Of a stretch of DNA of 50,841 nucleotides, positions 8,731 to 17,300 are shown piece by piece (positions within the stretch are counted from its first letter, which is position 1; every line of letters starts with the position of its first letter). The translations under genes and the position numbers were made by a program. The notes beneath the pieces are model-generated. The model searched no databases, had not been told where the DNA came from, and saw only the letters and a program-made list of their open reading frames with translations. Origin of the DNA: an uncultured Eubacteriales bacterium (lineage in GTDB: Bacteria; Bacillota; Clostridia; Lachnospirales; CAG-274). Where the stretch lies: positions 1-50,841 of the forward strand of contig CASFCZ010000023.1 of assembly GCA_949293325.1 (NCBI GenBank), read 5' to 3'.

Positions 8731-9863
8731 AGCGAGCCATAATAATTGTTTTAGACGGAGTAGGAATAGGTGAACTGCCTGATGCAGCCGCCTATAAAGA
8801 CGAAGGAAGTAATACCCTTGTTAATCTGAAAAAGGCAGTACCTACCCTTAATTTAAAAAATATGTGTGACCTTGGTCTTGGCAATATTCAGGGGGCTGAA
8901 ATATTAGGCAAAGTAAATACACCAAAGGGACTTTACGGCAAGCTTGCGGAACATTCGGCAGGTAAAGATACCACCACAGGTCACTGGGAAATAAGCGGAA
9001 TATGGCTTGATAAGCCCTTTCCCACCTATCCAAATGGGTTTCCAGATGACATAATACTTCCCTTTGAAAAGGCAATCGGCAGAAAGGTCCTTGGTAACTG
9101 CGTCGCCTCCGGCACAGAAATTATAAACCGACTTGGAGATGAACACGTTAAAACAGGCTATCCCATAGTATATACCTCTGCTGACAGTGTATTTCAGATA
9201 GCTTGTCATGAAGACGTTATTCCCGTCAGCAAGTTATATGAATACTGTACTATTGCACGGAAAATGCTCTCTGTGGGTCGGGTAATTGCCAGACCCTTTA
9301 TCGGCAGCAACGGCAATTATACAAGAACGGAAAGGCGAAAGGACTTTTCTCTGGAGCCACCGGAAAATACCCTGCTTGACTATGTTAAGGCTTCAGGTAT
9401 GGAATGTGCCGGTGTAGGAAAAATAGAGGATATATTTGCAATGAGAGGCATAACAAGGTCAGTCCATACCACCAACAATCATGATGGTATAGAACAGACA
9501 ATAGCCTACCTTAAGGAAGATTTCGGGGGACTTATATTTACCAATCTTGTGGATACTGATATGCTTTACGGCCACAGAAATGATATTAAAGGCTTTGCAT
9601 CTGCCCTTGAATACTTTGACAGCAGACTTCCGGATATTATTAAAGCCATGAAGGAAGATGATATTCTCTTTATTACAGCAGATCATGGCTGCGATCCTAC
9701 CACCCCATCCACAGACCATTCAAGGGAATACATTTTCCTCCTTGGTTATGGCAACCTTACCCCTGGAGATATAGGTATACGTTCCACCTATGGGGATATA
9801 GCAAAAAGCATTGCCATGTACCTGGGTATCAAGGAAGATTTAAGGGGTAGGTCATTTCTCTGA
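8727..9863 (+). CDS. deoB: Phosphopentomutase
   Basis: A 378-residue alkaline-phosphatase-superfamily enzyme that converts (deoxy)ribose 1-phosphate to the 5-phosphate, feeding nucleoside sugars into central metabolism. The N-terminal metal motif [16 protein letters not shown], the KDTTTGHWE segment around the phosphorylated threonine, [11 protein letters not shown], and the [20 protein letters not shown] metal site are all present. Length is close to that of characterised DeoB. The ATG overlaps the pdp TGA (ATGA). It is the last gene of the plus-strand operon; the next gene is convergent after about 490 nt of structured intergenic DNA. Confidence 0.95.
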   Translation: MKRAIIIVLDGVGIGELPDAAAYKDEGSNTLVNLKKAVPTLNLKNMCDLGLGNIQGAEILGKVNTPKGLYGKLAEHSAGKDTTTGHWEISGIWLDKPFPTYPNGFPDDIILPFEKAIGRKVLGNCVASGTEIINRLGDEHVKTGYPIVYTSADSVFQIACHEDVIPVSKLYEYCTIARKMLSVGRVIARPFIGSNGNYTRTERRKDFSLEPPENTLLDYVKASGMECAGVGKIEDIFAMRGITRSVHTTNNHDGIEQTIAYLKEDFGGLIFTNLVDTDMLYGHRNDIKGFASALEYFDSRLPDIIKAMKEDDILFITADHGCDPTTPSTDHSREYIFLLGYGNLTPGDIGIRSTYGDIAKSIAMYLGIKEDLRGRSFL

Positions 9864-9885
9864 TTACAGAAGAAATAAATTATGT

Positions 9886-9915
9886 TATATGGTGTAATCC
9901 GTAGATTACACCATA
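9886..9915 (+). repeat. 30-nt palindromic direct repeat, copy 1
   Basis: This copy is identical over 30 nt to 10241-10270 and in the same orientation (the loop reads CGTA in both). It forms a perfect 12-bp stem, TATGGTGTAATC with GATTACACCATA, and begins 22 nt after the deoB stop. No T-run follows on the plus strand, so it is not a standard terminator by itself. Confidence 0.9.
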
Positions 9916-10240
9916 CAGCGTGTCGAAAAAGTCGACACGCTTGCAAGAAATGCTTGTCAGCACTTTCAGCAAAAGCTGAAAGACCTAGCTTCGGTATGTC
10001 CGCATAAATCTTTGCGGTGCAATCATTTCTTGCAGTAGGGGTACTGACGTACCCACCATAGAAAGTAGTGAACCGTTCCTCAAGTGGTATAAAACCCCTT
10101 GAAAAACTCTCACTATACCCTCGAACGGGCAAAGCCCGTCCTGCGGATTAAAGTCTGCGACGCTTTAAGTTACCTAAAAATGCAGGCTAAATATTTATTT
10201 AATTCAAAAAGTCAATCGTTTTATAGGTTTATTGACAGTC
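9916..10240. other. Dense inverted-repeat region between the two palindromic repeats (possible structured RNA or MITE-like element)
   Basis: No convincing gene is present. Many separate base-paired elements can be seen. GCGTGTCGA/TCGACACGC forms a 9-bp stem (9918-9940). TGCAAGAAATG/CATTTCTTGCA forms an 11-bp long-range stem (9942-9952 with 10024-10034), which encloses CTTTCAGC/GCTGAAAG (9963-9982) and CCGCA/TGCGG (10000-10017). Others are GGGTAC/GTACCC (10039-10054), ACGGGC/GCCCGT (10125-10139), CCTGC/GCAGG (10140-10186) enclosing TTAAAG/CTTTAA, and GTCAAT/ATTGAC (10211-10236). This could be a folded RNA on either strand or a repetitive mobile element; the sequence alone cannot decide. Confidence 0.6.
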
Positions 10241-10270
10241 TATATGGTGTAATCCGTAGATTACACCATA
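10241..10270 (+). repeat. 30-nt palindromic direct repeat, copy 2
   Basis: Second identical copy, 355 nt downstream of the first. Here the stem extends to 14 bp (10241-10272) and is followed on the plus strand by TTTTTC, so this copy could end plus-strand transcription coming from pdp-deoB and through the structured region. Confidence 0.88.
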
Positions 10271-10306
10271 TATTTTTCTAAAATTAAATCATCATTTACC
10301 GTAGGC

Positions 10307-10337
10307 AAAAATGTGGCATAGGTTTCCCCATGCCACA
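10307..10337 (-). terminator. Intrinsic terminator of the T4SS/giant-protein operon
   Basis: Read on the minus strand, it is an 11-bp stem (TGTGGCATGGG with CCTATGCCACA, one G-U pair) closed by a GAAA loop and followed at once by TTTTT. It lies 17 nt past the stop of the 1287-residue protein gene. No T-run exists in the plus direction, so it serves the minus-strand operon. Confidence 0.85.
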
Positions 10338-10353
10338 ACAACAGATTATATAA

Positions 10354-13300
10354 TTAAAGACTTGGTGAAGAAGGTGAAGCCTGTTTCGTTTCCTGAGGCT
10401 TTTCAAGGTGCTGTACTGCCCCACGTGCAGCCTTATAGTGAGCTATATCCCTGCCTTTGCTTTGTTCAACTGCCTCATTAAGTGCCATTCTTCTGACATT
10501 GGCACTCCTCTCCCCTTCATTTAAAGACATATGCTTATCAACATCATATACAGCCTTTGCCGCCTCAATCCTGGACTGATTGAGATCCCTGCACATATCA
10601 ATATTATTCCGGTTAAATTCAAGGGTCTTATGATATGGATAACCTTCATAGGCGGCCTTGCTGCTGAGATAACCTGCATACTCCGCTTCATATCTCTGTC
10701 TGATGGCAGCTACCTCCTCATCATACTCCTCTTTGGCACGATTATAACTTTCCTGAAGCTCCTTATTTTTCCTGCCTGAAAATAATCCTGTATGTTTTTC
10801 CGGCTCCTTTGGTGGATCAGGAAGTATTAACTGAGGTTTTTTCCCCATAACAGGAACATTTTCAAGCTCAGGTGTTTTAAGTACAATGGGACTTAAGAGA
10901 AAATCTTCATTTTCCACAGCTAAAATTGTGCTTTCCAAAGGATCTTTCCTTGAGCTACTGCCATCCCCGGGGGCAAGGTTTTGTACAAAGTGTTCCTTAA
11001 ATATATCACCTATTTCCCTGAACTTATCACGTATTGCCATAGGATCATCCTTATGGGAAACCATCATTTCATCCATTCTGAAGAACTGAGTTGCTGTTAT
11101 ACCGTTTATGTATATTCTGTCAAGGGCCTCTCTCAACTGTTCATTTGTGGGATCTTCTCCCAGGTCAACACCAGAAAGAGCAGAAATTACCCCCAGCTCC
11201 TTAAAATTCTTCCCTGAAAGTTGTTCACGGGTAATTTCAACAGGTCTGACTTCGGTGTTTTCCGCCTCTAACACTGTGCTTATTCTTTCTTCTTCCAGTG
11301 CTTCCTTATATTTAACAATATTCTCCCGCCTTATATCCATGACATATGCGGCTTTTTTTCTGGTATCCTCAAGACCTATACGTGCCAAAGCCAAAGGACT
11401 CAAGGGACTGTCCATGGCACTTATTTTCTTTTCCGCCCCGTCAATTTCCCTGTCAATTTCATCTATACAGGCACTAAAATGATCAATCCGCTTTTTTGTT
11501 GCGTCAACCATACCTGCATCGGCATTAAGCACGTATTTCACTTTAGCGGCAAAGAAAGTAGGCTCATTCTTAGCATCTGCTGATGCCTCCTTCATAGACT
11601 CTACCGTATCACGGACATTCATAAGATCCTGATGTTGAATTTTCTTAAGCTGATAAGCTTTATCTGCACCGATTGCCTTTGCTTTAAAACTGTCGTCAAT
11701 ACTTTCGGCAAGGGTACACAGGCTCTGTGCAACATCAACTATACGATTGGCAATATGTTCCCCTTTGTCCTGGGAAGGATTGTTCAGTTCATCAAGCTTT
11801 TCCCTTAAGCCATCAAGCTTTTCACCTATGTCAAAAACCTCCGGGCTATCTTCACCTGAATCTGCACCCTTTACCGAACGGTTTACAATATTGACTGCCT
11901 TTTCAACAACACTTGCCAGTGTATCTGCTCTCTCAAGATTTTTCTGTGAAAACATGGCTGATATTTTTGTTCCCAGTTCCTCAGCTCTTTGGGCACGCAA
12001 CTTATCACGTGACAGTCTTGCAAGCTCCTCTGCTTCATCCCTTGCTCTCTCACCTGCCTGATAGTTGAGTTCTGCCTGGCGTTGAGCTCTGTCCACAATT
12101 CCTTCCGATTTATCACTGACTGATGATTCTATCTTAACACGCAGTTTTTCAGCTGAAGTATCCACCTCACCCGTGGCAAAGTCTAAGGCATACAGCCCCA
12201 TAACCATACTCTTAACCTCGGCCTTTTTTAACTCCAGGTTTTTGTTATACTCTGCCCTGATTTCATCAAGTTCTTTCCTTTTTTCTGCCAAATCCCTGAC
12301 TAAGGCAGCCGAATCGCTCATGTACCTGGCATTTTTTAAGATCATTTTGTTTACATCATCATCTTCAATGGCAGATCCGCCACCGACTCTGTTGGCTTCC
12401 ACATCATACAGGGACACACCCTTTAAGGCAGACTGTCTGTTGGTTGCCACTGCTCTGTTGCTTGCTTCCAGTGCCCTTTCGTCTTCGGCTATTTCAGCTG
12501 TCAAAGTTTGTATGGTATCCTCAAGGGTTTTAAGTTCACCCTTTGCCTGTGCAACACACAGTGCCACAGCTGCATCTTTTATCCTGTCGGAAATGCCTGA
12601 CATGGCTTCACTTGCCACAGAATAAATATTCTTTGAGAAGGCAGCTTTACTCATATCCTTTTCCATGTCTTTAAGCTCTTTCTCAAATTCCTCCTGCATC
12701 ATCCGGCTTTTTTCCTGTACAGCCGCCTGATATCCTGCCAGGGTGGTTACCTCTCTGATTTCTTTTTCTCTTTTCTCCATCTCGGACATGATACCCTTAC
12801 GTTTCTTATTTTCGTCTTCTATAAGATCCTTTAGCTTATCATGCATAAATTCAACATTATGTTTTAATCTGACATAGGCATCAAAATCGGCAAAATATGT
12901 CCCAAGCCTTTCCCTTTGTTCTGAACCGCCTATAAGTCCTGCAATAACTCCTGCTTGTCTGGTATATTTTTCATAGTCCGTTTCGCCCAGTTTAATAAGA
13001 TCAGTAAAGGTTGAAGAAAGTTTGTTTCCGTCCCTTTGATGGGCTTTATTATAATCGGCTATAAGCTTTCTTATTTCACCTCTTATTTCATGCTTTTCCT
13101 TGTCCTTTTTAGATGAATCCAGCCTTAAGCCCTTATATTTATCATGAAGATCATCCCTTGCCTGTTCGTATGCACTCATACTGTCAAAAGGAAGCATATC
13201 GTCAGCCTGAGCAGCCTTACCTGTATTACCCACCGCCGATATTGCCTTTTCAGCCTCAATCTTTGCTTGCCTTGATACGCGGAAATTGTATCCGTGTATT

Positions 13301-14217
13301 ATCCCATCTATTGCTCTCCAGTAAATGGTGGCTTCACTATAACGCTCATAATCATCACTCATTTTTTCCAGCTCGGAAAGTGGAGGAATAACACCCATAC
13401 GTGCATTGTAACTAGCTCGCCTTGTAATATTATCCTTCTCAATTTCCATATCTACCTTTGTAGTAGCATCATGGTCACGATCTCCTAACTCATTTTCCAG
13501 ATCAACATATTGCATATAGTCATTGAAATATGCCATCAGCTCAGGCTTATCTCCCAGTACCTGCTGCATCCTTTGTTGAAGATCGTTGAATATCATCTCC
13601 TTTTTACGTACCTCTTTCATTTCCGTAAAGGAGGAAGGAAGTCTTTCACTTTTATCATGGCTGTCATTAAATTGTTTAATAAGGTCTTTTATCTGATTTC
13701 TCATAATATGACAACGGTTTGCCTTATTATGACAGTCAGGCTGAACTCTCTGCAGAGCACAGAAATAATCATACATTATCTTTTCATATCTGAAAGTGCT
13801 TTTTTCACTGCGTTCCTTTAGCATGGCAGCAACAGGCTCACTGGCTGCCAACCACTCCTCTGCGGTACTTAACCTGTTAAGTTGCGTAATGCTCGGTAAC
13901 ACACTGTCACCTTTACGCTCCTCAAACTCCTTGGCAACATCAAACATTTTTTCAGGCATCTGATCTGAAAACATTGTAACATGCCGCTCCAATGAATCCT
14001 CTGACCTGCTTAACACCTCATGTTCAAACTGAAGATCCAGTACATATTGCTCACGCAGACGGTACATTGTATCAACTTCCTGTTTCATTGCAGCAAGTTC
14101 TCCCAACCTCTGTGCATAAGCATCTTCACGCCCCCGGATTTCTTCCTGCAATCTGCTGATATGCTCCTCGGCATTTTTAATTGCGTCTAAAAGCTCATTA
14201 TATTCTTTTCTTGGCAT
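10354..14217 (-). CDS. Giant cytoplasmic coiled-coil protein (1287 aa) of unknown function
   Basis: I do not recognise a family. The protein has no signal peptide or membrane helix, is highly charged, and is mostly predicted helix/coiled coil. It starts with MPRKEYNELLDAIKNAEEHI. It carries an internal duplication: residues about 107-244 and 277-454 share the ordered landmarks LPSITQLNRLS / IPPLSELEKMS, QIKDLIKQFNDSH / EIRKLIADYNKAH, LPSSFTEM / LSSTFTDL and YFNDYMQYVDL / YFADFDAYVRL. The tail is Pro/Ser-rich and ends KQASPSSPSL. It is the last gene of the 40-kb operon, 91 nt after the giant pilin-tailed gene, with GGAGG about 10 nt before the ATG. Scaffold, tether or secreted substrate are all possible. 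Confidence 0.7.
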   Translation of the reverse strand: MPRKEYNELLDAIKNAEEHISRLQEEIRGREDAYAQRLGELAAMKQEVDTMYRLREQYVLDLQFEHEVLSRSEDSLERHVTMFSDQMPEKMFDVAKEFEERKGDSVLPSITQLNRLSTAEEWLAASEPVAAMLKERSEKSTFRYEKIMYDYFCALQRVQPDCHNKANRCHIMRNQIKDLIKQFNDSHDKSERLPSSFTEMKEVRKKEMIFNDLQQRMQQVLGDKPELMAYFNDYMQYVDLENELGDRDHDATTKVDMEIEKDNITRRASYNARMGVIPPLSELEKMSDDYERYSEATIYWRAIDGIIHGYNFRVSRQAKIEAEKAISAVGNTGKAAQADDMLPFDSMSAYEQARDDLHDKYKGLRLDSSKKDKEKHEIRGEIRKLIADYNKAHQRDGNKLSSTFTDLIKLGETDYEKYTRQAGVIAGLIGGSEQRERLGTYFADFDAYVRLKHNVEFMHDKLKDLIEDENKKRKGIMSEMEKREKEIREVTTLAGYQAAVQEKSRMMQEEFEKELKDMEKDMSKAAFSKNIYSVASEAMSGISDRIKDAAVALCVAQAKGELKTLEDTIQTLTAEIAEDERALEASNRAVATNRQSALKGVSLYDVEANRVGGGSAIEDDDVNKMILKNARYMSDSAALVRDLAEKRKELDEIRAEYNKNLELKKAEVKSMVMGLYALDFATGEVDTSAEKLRVKIESSVSDKSEGIVDRAQRQAELNYQAGERARDEAEELARLSRDKLRAQRAEELGTKISAMFSQKNLERADTLASVVEKAVNIVNRSVKGADSGEDSPEVFDIGEKLDGLREKLDELNNPSQDKGEHIANRIVDVAQSLCTLAESIDDSFKAKAIGADKAYQLKKIQHQDLMNVRDTVESMKEASADAKNEPTFFAAKVKYVLNADAGMVDATKKRIDHFSACIDEIDREIDGAEKKISAMDSPLSPLALARIGLEDTRKKAAYVMDIRRENIVKYKEALEEERISTVLEAENTEVRPVEITREQLSGKNFKELGVISALSGVDLGEDPTNEQLREALDRIYINGITATQFFRMDEMMVSHKDDPMAIRDKFREIGDIFKEHFVQNLAPGDGSSSRKDPLESTILAVENEDFLLSPIVLKTPELENVPVMGKKPQLILPDPPKEPEKHTGLFSGRKNKELQESYNRAKEEYDEEVAAIRQRYEAEYAGYLSSKAAYEGYPYHKTLEFNRNNIDMCRDLNQSRIEAAKAVYDVDKHMSLNEGERSANVRRMALNEAVEQSKGRDIAHYKAARGAVQHLEKPQETKQASPSSPSL

Positions 14218-14308
14218 AGCTGATCCACCTCCAAATATATTAATTTAATATTTTTTTAATTCTAAGTATACATATAGCAATAGATTAATATCCATGGATA
14301 GTATATTT

Positions 14309-17300
14309 TTATTCCTGTGTATCTGTAGTTTCGGTAATATCAGTTCCGCTTATTATCTGTACCTCATCATCAAACCTTTTAAGCTCTGCTGCTGCAAGGT
14401 ACAAAAAGGCAATAAGCACATGAGTACCTATAACTGCAATAACAAACCATTTGATATGATCTTTAGCCTTACGCCGTTCCTCCTCGTTACCTGCCCTTGA
14501 AAGCTTTGTACCCAGATAAACACTGTAGAGTATAGCAAGGCTGTATACAATGGCAATCACAGCCCCCCGTGCAACAGTAAGAATATTTACAGCAGGTTCC
14601 AACAGCTCACCATAGGGGCCTTCCAGCCTAATACCTGCATCAAAGAGCTTTCCTGCATCTGTGTCCAGATAGTCGGTTTCTCCCTCATTTCTATCTCCCT
14701 CCGACTTCTTTACATCATACTGCAAGACATATAAATGGGCATCATATATATCGGTATCTGCAATTTTTCTGTATTGTTTTTCGGTTGTGGTTGTTTCGGT
14801 TTCACCATCATAATAGAATTCCGTTGTACTTTCATTATCTTCCTCAACAACCTCCATATCCTCCTTTTTAAATCCAAGGAGTATAACATTTCCCTTATCA
14901 TCGGACCAGGAGTTAAAGAAAGCACCTTCCATTCCCGTTGCTTCATCGGAGGTGTCTGACTGGGAATCCTCCTCTTTTTCCTCTGCTTTAATAACACCAT
15001 TGCGATTTCCTTTAAGTTCAATACTGTAAGGCATATACCCGTTTTCTATAGTTGTACTGAAAAGCTGATTTACACCTGTAACATTGGTATGGTCATACTC
15101 AAGAAAATGGGGATCTCCATCTACACTATAATTACCAGAATAACCCAGTACGTTATTTATATCTACGGAAACACTGCCCTGTGTCTGCCTGAAAACAATC
15201 ATAAACCACTTGGTATCACTGCTGAAAAGCAATATATCATATCCATTGTTGTAACCGTAAGCTACATTGTTTATCTCAGTAATACCACTCTTCTGGATTT
15301 CCTGATCTATTTTTGCGTTTATGGACTTTACATCAATATCTGACTGTGTACCCATAGGTACTATAAATCCGTCATTGTCACTTATACCGATACAGAAATT
15401 TGAGTTCATCTGGTACAGTTCGTAGGGAGTACCTGAAACGTTTGATTCCTTATCAGCTCTTATCAATGAAGTATTCCAGTCTACCTTCTGATATGTTGTG
15501 CTTAGAGTCTTTCTGGTAATAACAATGGCAGATGATAGGTCTTCCTTGACCTGCAGGTCATCCACTATCCAGTCTATACTTTTATACTCTTCAATATATT
15601 TATTTTTTTCCTCCTCGTTTCTGGCACCTGCCACATTGTAAAGCAGCCTGTAAAGATGGTCAGCCTGTGTACATTTTTCCTTATACAGGTTTGTATAATA
15701 CACATCATCCCTCAGTTCCACAACAAGGCCTTTTACGGCAGCAGAACGTATTTCACCTGCCGCCTCCTCCCTTACTTCATAATAGGTCTTTGCCTGATCC
15801 AGAAGTTGAATCATTTCATCCGATATGGTAAGGGCAGAATAATAACCTATGTTGTAATCAGATGTAATATCATCATCAACAGAGCCCTGATTATTGGATA
15901 TAATTTCCTTCTGTTCATCCGTAAGACAACCACTGTCAAGCAATTTATCTATGGCAATTTGCTTTATAGCCTTATAGTGATTATTTAGCTCCGTTGCATA
16001 TTTGCTAAGTGAAGCATGGCTGCTATAGACTGCATCAAGGCTATTTTTATATATAGCCTCGGTTGTTACCTCTGTTGACACTTCTGTTTCTTCATATACA
16101 TTACCCTGGGAGGGCTGACCCTTTGCCAGAGTAACCGTCTTTGCTACAGTACCGTCGGAATTATAGTCAGAAAGCTCATATATCTCATATTTATCCATAA
16201 GGAGAGTATATACACAGTTTTCAACATCCTCCTGCTTAACATCACACAATACCTTATCTTCACCGTCTACCTGTATGGTTATCTTTGAAAAACTATCATA
16301 AAGGGCATTATAGATGTTTTGGCAGTCCTGCATTACCTGGGAGTATGTTCTGCTTTTAACAGCATTGATACCCATGGAGCCATAGAATTTTTCTGTGTAA
16401 TCCTCTATTAGGTCAATATTGGTGTTAGTCTGTTCCCCCCTGTCCGTTTCTGCAACTTCAGATGTCTTTATCCCTGCCAAATTATTAATGGAACTGCTTA
16501 TATCGGCAAAAAATCTGTTTTTATTATCCCTCAGAAATACAAGACTATTGTAGGCAGTTCCGTACTTATCAACCCCATATTCTTCAGGCACTGCAAAAAG
16601 CAGCTTGTCAATAATACGACTTATATTTTCATCGGTATTCAGAGTAACAATATTGCTTATAAATTTATCTGCACTGTCCCTGTAATCTGACACATTCACC
16701 AACTTCTGATAAGCTGATATGTACTCATCGGCATTTGATATAATGTTGTCGTACTCTGAATGATATTTTATAAGGGCATCACTGTTTAATCTCTCTCCGT
16801 TCCATGACAAGTCAACATAAAAATCCGTTGAGTCATACTGGGCTTTAAGTTCCTTAAGGCGTTCTTCAAGCTGTGTAACCTGGGCTTGTTTTTCAGGTAT
16901 CAGGCTATATTGATACTGGTTATAGTCATATATCAAGGATGCCCTGTCCTTATATTTATTTATTATGGCTTTGCCGTTTTCATCCCTGATAAAGGGCAGC
17001 AGGTCATTTTCCAGAACATCTGCATATTCTGCTATATTATTCAGGCTGCTGCTGAAAGTATTGTATGACTGAACAAAGTATTTATGTTCAAGCTCCGGGA
17101 ACAATGTGTTCCTCATTCCGACAGAATTTATGTATACTGAGTTATACAAATTATCTGTGTATTGGGTATACAGTTCATCTGCATATTTATCCATATTAAT
17201 TATATTGGTAAAGCTTATATCCCCAATGCTGCCGTCTTCAATTATCTTTTCTACATCAATCTCCTTCAGTGTCTCAAGTTCATTACAAAAACCCGGATAA

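Noticed and set aside
9788-10132. A 114-codon open frame on the minus strand across the end of deoB and the structured intergenic region
   Set aside because: It overlaps deoB, lacks a convincing ribosome binding site, and its codons are produced by the inverted repeats; the region is better explained as structured or repetitive DNA.
14289-14300. Perfect 12-bp palindrome TATCCATGGATA between the 1782- and 1287-residue protein genes
   Set aside because: Short, AT-rich and a single copy; could be an operator, but there is no promoter or second site to support it.
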